A DNA stretch of 64,000 nt from Bactericera cockerelli. Taxonomy: Eukaryota > Arthropoda > Insecta > Hemiptera > Triozidae. Positions 52,250-63,895 of this stretch are shown one piece after another. Under the pieces are notes generated by a model. The model was given only the letters and a program-made list of their open reading frames with translations, was not told the origin of the DNA and made no database searches. Where the stretch lies: positions 10,173,665 through 10,237,664 of the forward strand of contig CM044959.1 of NCBI GenBank assembly GCA_024516035.1, read 5' to 3'. Position numbers and translations under genes: made by a program. Position 1 is the first letter of the stretch, and every line of letters starts with the position of its first letter.

Positions 52250-52460
52250 ACATAATAATTCTCTTTTGTGGAAGGTAACCACCAGGCGAGGTTAATGCTC
52301 AAAGCATTTTCTACCACCTAACCCTCAGAGTCTTATTATTATGTGGTCACAAACTCAAATGAATGAGGAAAAATTCGAGCTCTGGGTGGGATTCGAACCA
52401 ACGGATAGCGCTACCTGGATTACCAGACTAGCGCGTTAACCACTTGACCGCGAGTGCAAT
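52250..52460 (-). mobile_element. SINE family B
   Basis: AATAATTCTCTTTTGTGGAA tail to CACTTGACCGCGAGTGCA head. 52461-53565 has no recognised feature. Confidence 0.8.
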
Positions 52461-53570
52461 TAAATTATTATTACAGCAATACAGTGTATACTATGGTATT
52501 TCGATGAACTTCAAGAGATATTTTCTGTCTCTTCACATTCATACTCCACAATCCTGCTGATTTATAGGAACTTATATTATTTATGGCGGATTTGGTTGCA
52601 GCTGTAGATGAACACATCGACCCATATTGAGAACATTTATTTTCAGCTGGGGGCATTGCATGTTACGGCAGCGGAAGTGAAAGTGGTGTATTGGCACTTT
52701 TGCTTTTTGAAGTTCAAAGCGCAGTAAACTCATTTTAAACGCTTTTATTTACGTAACTCCAGAGTCACAAGTGAGGTAAAGGCTTGCCAAATGGAGCTTG
52801 CCAATTTTATGCTTTTTAAGAAACCAATTTTATGCTTTTTAAGAAGGTTTTAAATATAATAAATTCTGTATACTTACCAAGTACCTATAGTAGTAAAGAC
52901 CACCAATCCCCCGGACTATCATCTCAGGGGACTTAATAAGGGTTGATAATATGATACATTCTCTTGAAGCCTATGTTGTTTATCTATTTCTTGTTTATAT
53001 TGTCAATTTTGTATTTATTTGTTTGTACATGTTTGTGACCTGTTAATAATGAATTTAATAATGGCCTATCTGTTCCGTCCATGAGATATCTCAGTGACTT
53101 GGATATCATGATGATCTTTCACCTTGAGAGTTATAATACAATCAAAATATTCATTACCCATACATGTAAGTAGATAGGTACTGAGATTAGATGTTACGTT
53201 TTTTAGTCATAAACCTATTTACCGCTGATTGAGGTTGTTTCTCCAGCGTCTGTACCATGCGATAGGTATACTTTGTTGACCTAAATATTGTGAAGGCGAT
53301 GTTAATAGAATAAAATTTAAATTGAGTTGGTAAAAAAAAAATGTTGTGAAGAAGTTTTAGATTTTTTGAAATTAGATGCATGGGACGCATTGGGACGCGG
53401 TTCGTAATCAATATTATGCTTCCGGATGAATTTATTATTTAGAACACCCACCCAAAAGTCCAACATTGGTGTATATATGTATACCTACTCAGTATTCACA
53501 GAGTTACACTAGGACTATAAATTGAAAAATTCTAGTTTTTATACTAATGAAATCTTTTTTTTTAGCTATT

Positions 53571-53850
53571 AGGTTGACTTGATCAGTAAGGCGGTGGACT
53601 TGTAACCTGAAAGTCGGTGGTTCAAGTCCCGGTTTCAGCGTAGATTTAGTAATTTGAGTTTGAGTAGTTGTGATATCACGAAAGTTGTTAACACAATATG
53701 ATAATTTAACTTTACACGTTTGCCTTTTCGCAAACCTACTTGGGGTTGGCATTGTTCAACCTCTTCCACATGGGTGAGGTTGATTCATTCTGGCATTCCT
53801 AACTTCACATTTAAAGGCGAAATGATACACGATGCCCTTCACGCCAACGC
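53571..53850 (+). mobile_element. SINE family A followed by a K-like fragment
   Basis: GTTGACTTGATCAGTAAGGC to ATGATAATTTAACTTT, then CTTTTCGCAAACCTACTTGG and GATGCCCTTCACGCCAACGC. Confidence 0.65.
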
Positions 53851-53934
53851 TGTTCTGGGAGCGCCAATAACTTTTGTTGTTGTCTTTTGGGCAGCGAGAA
53901 TTTCAATATTATTATTATTTAGTACGGTTTATTA

Positions 53935-54090
53935 GGTAAAACAAAAATATGCACAGTAAAATACAATGAAATTATAAAGAAAAAATAAATAGATTGAACA
54001 AAGAAACAAGAACAAAAAAGGAAAATGAGGCTAATGTCCTACCTAAAGGGCGGGTTATTGCCTGTGGCAATCTCTTCCACCCAACCTAAA
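53935..54090 (-). mobile_element. Repeat family E
   Basis: AT-rich body and TACCTAAAGGGCGGGTTATT to ATCTCTTCCACCCAACC. 54091-54715 is AT-rich with nothing recognised. Confidence 0.7.
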
Positions 54091-54721
54091 GTGCACTAAT
54101 ATTTACAAAAACAGATGTATATACCACTACTATAATACGAGAACTATATACGATTAGGTATTTACTATCTGTACCTAAGAAGGTAGGTACTATAATTATG
54201 TACCGAAAGAGAGATATACCATTCTACCCGGGAGAGTGTAAGGTCCGCCACGGTAGCTATGATATTAGAGCTGGGATCATCACTCCTTGGTGTTGACCCA
54301 CATTCTGGTATTACTACAACTCGGAACTATTCACAGAATAGCAATAAAGTGCTTTCAGCTAGGAGTACCTATAGCATAATATGTTCATATGTTTTGATAT
54401 TCATGTACATCTAGTACAACTTCTCACTTTTCTGTTTATACTGATTATACTTTTTAGGGAGTTGTATAGTTTTATTTAATTTTTCTAAAATGTTACAAAT
54501 AAAAAATCTCTTCCATTTTCAAACATACTATACTTATTATAATAATATGCTGGAACACATCTAAAGTAAGCATAAGTTGTAATTTTACCTATAATTTTAA
54601 TTTACACGTTATGTATTTTATTTATTTATTATGTTGTCTTATTTGTTAAATAAAGACCTTAAGGTATATTCACAAATATTCTGTAAAAAAAAAGTTGTAA
54701 TGTACCTACTTTAAAACGGGT

Positions 54722-54930
54722 CATGCATTGGTGGTCGAGTGGTTAGCGCTCTAGTCTGGTAATCCAGCTAGCGGAGAGATCCGTTGGTTCGAATCCAACC
54801 CAATGCATGAATTTTACCTCATTTATTTGAGTATATGAATACATAATAATAATACTCAAAGTCTAATAGTAGGTAATAAGACTTAAAGGGATAGAAAATG
54901 CTTTAAACATTAACCTCGCCTGGTGGTTAT
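54722..54930 (+). mobile_element. SINE family B
   Basis: TGCATTGGTGGTCGAGTGGT head, tail CATTAACCTCGCCTGGTGGT. Confidence 0.8.
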
Positions 54931-54931
54931 A

Positions 54932-55095
54932 ATAAATAAAAATAGCCTTTATTAAATTATAATTTACAATACAGTTTTATTTTATTCAATTTTATATACA
55001 TACAAAAAAAAATATTTCATTAATATAATATACTCATCTAATTGAAGGCCTCTTATGAGCATCTGAACCCAGTACGTAATTTATGGTACAAGGTT
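54932..55095 (-). mobile_element. RTE 3' end (truncated copy)
   Basis: The inverse reads CATCTGAACCTTGTACCATA to TAATAAAGGCTATTTTTATT and matches 20915-21095, the 3'UTR of the RTE element in laminin intron 11. A tRNA-like sequence (GTTGCTCAGTGGTTAAAACC, B box GGTTCGAATACC) runs the other way at 55097-55165. Confidence 0.7.
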
Positions 55096-55505
55096 CAGAT
55101 GCAGTTGCTCAGTGGTTAAAACCATTGGTTGCTGACCCGGAGGTTGCGGGTTCGAATACCGGCGGGAGTCCATTCTGACCGAACTGTTCTGTTTCCGGAA
55201 TGGTATGGATGTAAAAGTAAAGTGTCCTGAAGTACTAAAAAGCTGTTCCAAAAAAAAAATTACATGATTCCATCCTTATCCTAGAAAAATTTCTAGGGTA
55301 AGGAAAGTAAAAAAAAATCTATAGCAATTTTAAGGTAGGAAAGCTTTTGTGGCGGATATTTAGAGAAATAATAAACAAACATAGGTATATTCTAACACAC
55401 AAAATTTCTCCATGATTATTACATTTTTCTTAAAATTTCTCTTCTTCAATTCCCATCTTTGAACTCGTCTATAAGTTCAATTTGATCTGATTCATATTGA
55501 AAAAC

Positions 55506-57955
55506 ATTATGTAAAAGTCAATGAGTCGCCATACAGAAAAAAAATGCACCTACATCCTACATAGTATCTGACTCACCTTAATTTCGATTTCTGTGAGACT
55601 TTGAATTTGGAAGACAACTTGTAGATTTTGTAGACTTTCAATTTGTAATACACTGTAGATTTTGTAGACTTTCAATTTGGAACACACTGTAGATTTTGTA
55701 GACTTAGCACACTGTAGATTTTGTAGACTTGCAATTTGGAACACACTGTAGATTTTGTAGACTTTCAATTTGGAGCACACTGTAGATTTTGTAGACTTGC
55801 AATTTGGAACACACTGTAGATTTTGTAGACTTTCAATTTGGAGCACACTGTAGATTTTGTAGAATTGCAATTTGGAACACACTGAAGATTTTGGAGACTT
55901 TCAATATGGAACACACTGTAGATTTTGTAGACTTTCAATTTATAACACACTGTAGATTTTGTAAGTCTACAAAATCTACAGTGTGCTCCAAATTGAAAGT
56001 CTACAAAATCTACAGTGTGCTCCAAATTGAAAGTCTACAAAATCTACAGTGTATTACAAATTGAAAGTCTACAAAATCTACAGTGTGCTCCAAATTAAAA
56101 GTCTACAAAAACTACAAGTTATGTCCCAAATTGAAAGTCTCAAAATCTACAGTGTGCCTCAAATTGAAAGTCTACAAAATCTAAAAGTTATGTCCCAAAT
56201 TGAAAATCTACAAAATCTACAGTGTGATCCAAATTGAAAGTCTACAAAATCTACAGTGTGCTCCAAATTGAAAGTCTACAAAATCTACAGTGTGCTCCAA
56301 ATTGAAAGTCTACAAAATCTACAGTGTGTTAAAATTGAAAGTCTACAAAATCTACAGTGTGCTCCAAATTGAAAGTCTACAAAATCTACAGTGTGCTCCA
56401 AATTGAAAGTCTACAAAATCTACAGTGTGCTCCAAATTGGAAGTCTACAAAATCTACAGTGTGCTCCAAATTGAAAGTCTACAAAATTTACAGTGTGTTC
56501 CAAATTGAAAGTCTACAAAATCTACAGTGTGCACCAAATTCAAAGTCTAAAAAATCTACAGTGTGCTACAAATTCACAGTCTACAAAATCTACAGTGTGT
56601 TTCAAATTAAAGGCTACAAAATCTACAGTGTGTTCCAAATTGAAAGTCTACAAAATCTACAGTATGCTCCAAATCTAAAGACTCCAAAATCTTCAGTGTG
56701 TTCCAAATTGCAAGTCTACAAAATCTACAGTGTGCTCCGAATTGAAAGTCTACAAAATCTACAGTGTATTACAAATTGAAAGTCCACAAAATCTACAAGT
56801 TGTCTTCCAATTTCAAAGTCTCACAGAAATCGAAATTAAGGTGAGTCATATATCATGGAGGACGTAGGTGCATTTTTTTTTCTGTATGGTGACTCATTGA
56901 CTTTTACATAATTTTGTAGACTTTCAATTTGGAACACACTGTAGATTTTGTAGACTTTCAATTTGGAGCACACTGTAGATTTTGTAGACTTTCAATTTGG
57001 AACACACTGTAGATTTTGTAGACTTTCAATTTGGAGCACACTGTAGATTTTGTAGACTTTCAATTTGGAACACACTGTAGATTTTGTAGACTTTCAATTT
57101 GGAGCACACTGTAGATTTTGTAGACTTTCAATTTGGAACACACTGTAGATTTTGTAGACTTTCAATTTGGAGCACACTGTAGATTTTGTAGACTTTCAAT
57201 TTGGAGCACACTGTAGATTTTGTAGACTTTCAATTTGGAGCACACTGTAGATTTTCTAGATTTTCAATTTGGGACATAACTTGTAGATTTTGTAGACTTT
57301 CAATTTGGAGCACACTGTAGATTTTGAGACTTTCAATTTGGGACATAACTTGTATTTTTTGTAGACTTTTAATTTGGAGCACACTGTAGATTTTGTAGAC
57401 TTTTAATTTGTAATACACTGTAGATTTTGTAGACCTTCAATTTGGAGCACACTGTAGATTTTGTAGACTTTCAATTTGGAGCACACTGTAGATTTTGTAG
57501 ACTTTCAATTTGGAGTACACTGTATATTTTCTAGACTTTCAATTTGGAGCACACTGTAGATTTTGTAGACTTTCAATTTGGAGCACACTGTAGATTTTGT
57601 AGACTTTCAATTTGGAGCACACTTTAGATGTTGTAGACTTTCAATTTGGGACATAACTTGTAGATTTTGTAGACTTTCAATTTGAGACATAACTTGTAGA
57701 TTTTGTAGACTTTCAATTTGGAGCACACTGTAGATTTTGTAGACTTTCAATTTGGAGCACACTGTAGATTTTGTAGACTTTCAATTTGGAGCACGCTGTA
57801 GATTTTGTAGATTTTCAATTTGGGACACACTGTAGATTTTGTAGACTTTCAATTTGGAGCACACTGTAGATTTTGTAGACTTTCAATTTGGAACATAACT
57901 TGTAGATTTTGTAGACTTTCAATTTGGAACACACTGTAGATTTCGTAGGTTTTGA
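55506..57955. repeat. 34-bp tandem repeats arranged as an inverted (foldback) array
   Basis: The unit ACTGTAGATTTTGTAGACTT plus TCAATTTGGAACAC (34 bp) is repeated about 10 times at 55611-55963. The direction flips at 55964-55967 for about 25 units to 56830, then flips again at about 56908 for about 31 more. Unique ends of the first palindrome match in inverse: ATTATGTAAAAGTCAATGAG at 55506 and its complement ending 56912. GAGCACACTG and GGGACATAACTTG variants alternate. Drosophila FB/Galileo elements have similar arms of short tandem repeats. No transposase is seen. Confidence 0.85.
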
Positions 57956-58704
57956 ATTTTGATTATAAACCTGCAAATGAAGAACATTCAACATTAAAAT
58001 TATGAGGCTCTAGTAGTTCTGTTCATCAATTTAAAAAAAAAAATCTTAATAATAAAAAATTAGTATGCCTTTGGTTGGAGCTCACAATAAAGCAACCTCA
58101 TTTTTCCTCACGAGATATCAGTGAACCCCCGTACTTATCAAAAGTACATAATTGAAAAATTCTGACCCCGCCTGTATTCGAACCTAGAGTCAATAATAGA
58201 GTGGTGCAGATGAGCTATACTTACATTTCAATTTTCTAGTAGATACCTAAGTAAAATAATAATAAAATATGTTGAAAAGTTAAGTATGGTGACTTATTGA
58301 GTTTGAAAACGTTTTGGTTTAGAACTAGACAATATGAATCAGATCATTGACATCAGGATTTCAGCTATTTAGAGATAACTTCTCCGACTTTTCTATCTTC
58401 TTATTCTCATCAGTTTGGAGCAGGTATTTCTTCTCTACTGGTGTTGTAAGACTTGAAGAACCAAACCAATAGTCTGTACAACTCCTTAGTAATGCGGGTA
58501 CACGTTTAGGTGAGCAACCATTGCATGAAATCCTTTTTCTGTCATTCCATGATACCCGCATCTATGTTTTGCATCGATTAGCAACGAACTTCAATCCAGT
58601 ATCTGTGAAAAGTAAATAGATATAACCTATTAACAAGGAACTTCAACTCAGTTTATATCTGTGAAAATCAAATAAGTAGGTCAAAATAGAGGTCAAAATA
58701 GAGG
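57956..58704. other. AT-rich stretch without a recognised gene
   Basis: A family G-like fragment (CTCATTTTTCCTCACGAGAT) is at 58095-58215. The short minus open frame 58361-58561 resembles nothing known to me. Confidence 0.5.
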
Positions 58705-59080
58705 TTTTTGCTTAACGTCGTTTTAATATAAGGGTAATTCGCGACGGGGGTTTTACCCTCTGTTGATAGGAAACTTCCAAAGCAGCAGCCCCTTTGAACC
58801 TCACCATGCCGGGGCAGGCGGGCTGATGGGAGCAATGGGTGTTACCCAGGTGGGAAACTGCCAGTATCGCGAAAGATTGACCTTATGGGTCACCCGTCAA
58901 GTGTTCACTTACCGGGGCGTTGCTTAACCTATGACCGGCTGAAGATGCCCCTGCTATGGTGTAAGCTCATCACAAGACTTGGCACACTGGGGGTATTCCT
59001 TCTCAATGATTCTGGAACGCCAGGGTCACGGCAGAGGTGGGACCCAAGCACTGTCCTCCAGAGAATCATCTGACAGGAAC
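58705..59080 (-). mobile_element. Divergent 5S-headed SINE
   Basis: GCGACGGGGGTTTTACCCTC body, CGTTGCTTAACC and GGGTCACCCGTCAAGTG as remnants of the head. Confidence 0.55.
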
Positions 59081-59234
59081 CAATTTAGAGGACAAATAAT
59101 TTTGGAGACTTTAAATTTCATTTAAAATTTTCAACAGTTATGTATGAGTGAATTTTGCAATTTATTTTTACTAGCTGACATACTAGTACATCTACAGGCA
59201 CCAATTTTTTTTTTTTTTTATTCTTATGCTGGCC

Positions 59235-59465
59235 TTATTTTTTTGAATTTCTAAGATCCCCCGTGAGGTAGTTTCCCAAGGGTTTAATGGCTTATAAAAA
59301 AAAAAGCCCAAGTCCTCTTGATACCCATGGTGGATCTGACATAGAAATATGTGGTTCAGAACGAGCCAACATATCCACTTAAATTGGACAGCTTAAGTGG
59401 ATACCCCCCCCCCCCCCCCCCCCCCCCCCCCCTACCTGTAGGCAAGCTGGTTACAAGAACGACAT
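59235..59465 (-). repeat. Repeat family H with a 29-C tract
   Basis: GGTTTAATGGCTTATAAAAA to GGCAAGCTGGTTACAAGAAC; C's fill 59404-59432. Confidence 0.7.
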
Positions 59466-60229
59466 TTTTTTACACTCGACGTGTGAATTAATAATCAAAA
59501 TCAGGATCACATGTGCGAGTCAGAACTTCCATTTCTCCATTTAAAACAACAAGGAAAATTCGAGACTTACATGTCCACAGACTTATTACAAAATGTCTTT
59601 TAATTTCGCCCTAAAACTGGTACTTCCTAATCCGGTTAGAGATATTCAAAAAACATAACGTAGATTATGCCGATTTAATAACAAAAGTACGAAACATTAA
59701 GTGAGGAGTACGGCTCATACAGAAATTAAGATAGGAATTTATAAGTAGGTACTACCTATAATAAGTATCTTATAATTTTATTTATGTAAGTACAGTAACA
59801 AGTATGAAAATATCTCAATGCAAAAAAGTGCATATTATGGGTGTTGCGGCATTAATTTTTTATATCATTTCTAGGAGATAGTATTTTAGACTCGTAATAA
59901 TGCCTGTATTTGGAAGTGGCCTGTATCATGTAACCAGAGAAGGACTGAATAAATCATTGAAGCAGTTCACCAGTGCCGGTGTTTTGGTGACGATTATTTA
60001 GGATTCTAACATTTTTTTTTTTTCAACTACCCCGCATTTCTTACTTATCTTAACACCTTCAAGACCACCTATAAGACAACCTTTAAAAAAAAAAAAAAAA
60101 AATCCAAGCATTTGGTGGTATCCCAATCTACGAACTTATGCGTTAGACAAGCCTTAATCACATCGAATATCAAAACTTGGTGTATTCCGTAGGGATCTTT
60201 TACCACTGATCTTTCTTCAGTTTGTCCTG

Positions 60230-60815
60230 GCAAGTATTGCCTTTCAGTCCCTCACACTTTCACTGTAAACAATTTGATTCTACTCGCCTTTGGCAAATAT
60301 TGTCCCGAATCATTCCGATTTCTCCAACTCCGTCACTGTGTACCACTCCATTTCTATTCGTCTCACCTCGCCCTTGACAAGTGTTGTCCCGAGTCAGTCC
60401 GATTTCTCCAACTCCGTCACTGTAGACCACTCGACCTCTATTCGTCTCCTCTCGTCTCTACCAAGTATTGTCCCGAGTCATTCCGACTCCTACTCCATCA
60501 CTGATGTAAACCACTCGACCTCTATTCGTCTCCAACTTCGTCACTGTAAACAGTGTAAACAATTCAAGTTCTATTCGTCTCCTATTCGTCTATGGCAAGT
60601 ATTATTGTCCCGAATCATTCCGACTCCTACTCCATCACTGTAAACCACTCGCCTTCTATTCGTCTCCTACTTCGTCACTGTAAACAGTGTAAACAACTCG
60701 AGTTCTATTCGTCTCCTATTCGTCTATGACCTATGGCAAGTATTATTGTCCCGAATCATTCCGACTCCTACTCCATCACTGATGTAAACCACTCGCCTTC
60801 TATTCGCCTCCCCTC
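60230..60815. repeat. Degenerate tandem repeat, pyrimidine-rich
   Basis: Five or six imperfect copies with CAAGTATTGTCCCGAGTCAT, CCGACTCCTACTCCATCACT and CTATTCGTCTCC, spaced about 80 to 140 bp. No coding evidence. Confidence 0.75.
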
Positions 60816-61244
60816 ATGACGATAAGATCTTGTACACGCCAATGTTGAATCATTACTTCTTCCTGATTTTGAGTTCGGCCTGGGAATTTAACTTCAAACT
60901 TAGGACTGAGCCATTTGGCCTCATCAGCAAATTAGCCTGTCAAGAATCTCTTAAAGTATATCTTGTCTAGAAGTACCTCAGTTGTTAAAGACACATTAAG
61001 CGCAAAAAGGATAAGTGCACAGAGATGAACGCATTATACAATTGAGATGCCTTATCTACTGGTGATCTCTGTTATGTAGGTGAATGCCTCTTCGTGCACT
61101 TAGGGCCACATTTAGGGTCACACTTAGGGTGTTTAAGTAAATATTCAACAGTCCCACAACGGCATGGTTTAGTATTGATCAGGAGCCGCGGGTTTTAGTT
61201 AGGGTAGGCAGCCATGGATACCAGGCAGTCCATAATATGTCTGA

Positions 61245-61490
61245 GTCTCACAGTTTTCGGCGTGAGCATACACCAGTTCTTGTTCTGTCAGTGAAGTTAA
61301 GGAACGTCCAGCGAGGTTAGAACTTGTATGGGTGACCATTCAAATCCAAACCCACATGATGCTGGCCATTTCCGGCTCCACTCAGGCTGGGTGAGCTTAA
61401 TTTGAGTAGCTGGTGTTTGAGTTTTCCAGTGAATGGTGGGTGAAACCCCCGTCGTGATATTACCTTGCAGTTGGAAGTGACATTAAACCA
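61245..61490 (+). mobile_element. 5S-headed SINE
   Basis: CAGTGAAGTTAAGGAACGTC, CTTGTATGGGTGACCATTC, CCGGCTCCACTCAGGCTGGG, CGTCGTGATATTACCTTGCA. Upstream, 60816-61190 has nothing recognised. Confidence 0.8.
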
Positions 61491-61537
61491 AAAATACGCC
61501 CAACATCACATTACTGCCCTTACATAAATAATAAATA

Positions 61538-61640
61538 TAATAATACTCTTTAGTAGACAGTAACCACCAGGCGAGGTACATGTTCAAAGAATTTCCAACC
61601 ACCTAACCCTCAGAGTCTTATTATTATGTGCTCACAGTAG
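61538..61640 (-). mobile_element. SINE family B, tail half
   Basis: AATAATACTCTTTAGTAGAC to ATTATTATGTGCTCACA. Confidence 0.7.
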
Positions 61641-61894
61641 GGCCCTTAGGGACTGAACAGGCGCTTGGTATCCTCCGGTACTATTCACAGGAAATCACGG
61701 CACCGAGTTCAATCGCCTGCGAAGTCTCTTCAGTAACTGGAACACCAAGTCGGAACCAAAGTGACCTTTCACGACCTGGAGGTGACCTTTGTTCCCGAGG
61801 TCAGAGTGAAAGTTGTCGGCCAATCCGATAGGACCAGCTAACAGATAATACTGGTTCAGTGGTTCACAAATATTTCTGCAATTCGCAAAATGGA

Positions 61895-62235
61895 CCTTTT
61901 TTTCTACTCTGTCTTATCCCGCTTGAGCAGGGTCGATGTTGATCAAACTCATGGTTGTGTTTGGTTGGTTTTCACATTTTTTTACGGCTGGCCCTTCCTA
62001 ACAGCAACGAATCTATTTGATTTAACGTCCTGGACCAGGAAGGGGGTTTTACCCTCCATTCCCTGGGAATCGTACCAGCTACCCACATTAACCTCACCCA
62101 GCCTGGGTAGTGCCGGAAATGCCAGCCCCACATGTACGGAGGGAACAGAATTTTCAGTGTGAAAAATCTGCTCCGACCGGGGATCGAACTCAGGATCTCT
62201 GGATACGGGCAGTAGTCACAACCGTTACGCCAAGG
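61895..62235 (-). mobile_element. SINE family K, second copy
   Basis: Same order as 51640-52012: TCTACTCTGTCTTATCCCGC, GGGGTTTTACCCTCCATTCC, ACCTCACCCAGCCTGGGTAG, then the tRNA-like end to CAACCGTTACGCCA. Confidence 0.7.
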
Positions 62236-62624
62236 AGGTTTGAAAAAAGGCACAGTGATTTTACATTTTTTGGACACCACTAGAGCATGCGAAAAGTTTG
62301 CATCGTGTAAAATAAACATCTGTATGTACATACATAACTACACATAATATTATGTAGGAAGTGCAACGACCTGGCTTGGCTATTATGTATCAATTTTAAA
62401 ACAAATATTTGTGTGAATGACCTGTTTGAGTAAAAAAAGTCACCTTACCTGACTGAAAAAACAACCATTATTTTTTTCAAGATTTATTTTTAACAAAATT
62501 TATAACAAAACACAACAAATTTAGTACTTGTCGGGATAAATAAATAAATAAGTTAATTAATAATAAGTAATAAGTAATTAAGTAGGGCATCTTAAACACA
62601 TATTGTTCAAGGATAATACCTATC

Positions 62625-62800
62625 ACTTTATTTATACTGACCAACTAGGACTTAAAATTCCCATTATTCTAAAATTATGCCCGAGACGTATTTTTATGTG
62701 GTCAAAATCCCAAATGGCAGGATATCGTGTTCCGGCTGGGTTTCGAACTCGCGACCTCTAGATTACAAGAACGACGCCTTGATCACTCACTGGTTGTGAG
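62625..62800 (-). mobile_element. SINE family F
   Basis: CTTTATTTATACTGACCAAC tail, CCCATTATTCTAAAATTATG body, head ending CTTGATCACTCACTG. It lies downstream of the 62983 stop, possibly in its 3'UTR. Confidence 0.7.
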
Positions 62801-62982
62801 TTTCCAAAGAATGGAAAACCCCCCGATAAAACCCCCGTCGTAATATAATCATGCAGTTAAATAATATCTGTTTGATAATCCAGCCCCGAGACATTTGATG
62901 TGGGCGTCCAAGCGTCCATACAATATGTCTTCTTCCATGACACACATATCTATATACCCCTCTCAAGTACACGGAGAATAAC

Positions 62983-63443
62983 TTATCTCCTGAAGTCTTC
63001 CTCAATAAACTCGTTGACAGTGTACGGTGTCTGATTGGTCGGGAGGGCGAGGCCGCCCGTGGGGTCATAATCATGAAGGGTGTGCGGTACTCTCCGCTTG
63101 CCCACCCTACTCTTCTTCTTACTCTTCTTCACCGCCCCCTCCGTAAGGGCATGGGCCGCGCTTGGCCCATGGGTGGTCGGCTCTGGCGGCCCAATGTGAA
63201 AGTAGTGTTGGCTCTTGCCGCCCGGTTGGCCGAGCGTGGGCGGCCGGGGGCTGGGCGGGACGTACGACTTGAAGGAGCCGTAGTTGTACTCATCGCGCTT
63301 GGCGCCCCAGTCGTGTGTCTTGGCGCCCCAGTCGTGTGTCTTGGCGGCTTGGGAGTGGCGCGGGGGCGTCAGATGGAGCAGAGGGGCGCCCGAGGCTGGC
63401 TTGATGACCTTGGGCTTCGCTTCGTGGTAGTCGGCTACCACAC
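62983..63443 (-). CDS. Terminal coding exon of an unrecognised protein (152 residues)
   Basis: On the minus strand an acceptor TTCCACAG (AG at 63444-63445) leads into two bases plus 152 codons and TAA. It encodes VVADYHEAKPKVIKP, a repeated KTHDWGA pair (from a 21-bp tandem duplication), a Pro/Gly-rich stretch, a basic patch KKSKKKSRVGKRR and the acidic end NEFIEEDFRR. GC content is far above the surroundings, as for the laminin exons. I do not recognise the family; it could be the cytoplasmic tail of a membrane protein or a disordered region. Upstream exons lie beyond the right edge or in 63444-64000. Confidence 0.65.
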
Positions 63444-63639
63444 CTGTGGAATTGGAAATGGCGGAGGTTCATTTTCCATGACGTATTGTGACGTACTGTA
63501 ACGTGGCAACATCTTATATTGTAAGTAATAATAATAATAATTCCGTGTCCGTGAGATAGGTATTGACACCTAAATCACGATGGTGAGAGGATTATATGGA
63601 CGCCCAGATCCAATGTCTAGGCTCCTTTCAAGTCCATTG

Positions 63640-63895
63640 ATTCTATTTGGTTTTAACGTCCTGACTTGAGGTATTGTAAGTGACTATTGTAAGTAATCAG
63701 TGTAGTATAAGGACTCTATTGTTAAGTATCCTTCGTAAATAAATAAATAACTCTAAAAATAATGTAGTATGATTAAGCAACGTTCAGCGTGGTGAGGACA
63801 TGAATTGGTGACCGTCTAGTTTCGAATCCATCCATGGTTATCATGGCAATCTACGTTCTACTGTTTATTCCTGGTTCTACTGGTGAGAGCAAATG
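63640..63895 (+). mobile_element. 5S-headed SINE, degraded
   Basis: GATTAAGCAACGTTCAGCGT and AATTGGTGACCGTC at 63772-63812. 63444-63640 and 63895-64000 show no exon I can support. Confidence 0.55.

Noticed and set aside
55506..57955. CRISPR-like array or a coding gene with 34-residue periodicity
   Set aside because: 34-bp units have no spacers; the apparent proteins arise because three units make 102 bp and rotate through all frames.
58361..58561. 66-codon minus-strand frame as an exon
   Set aside because: No splice sites or motif that I can support; composition is like the surrounding intergenic DNA.
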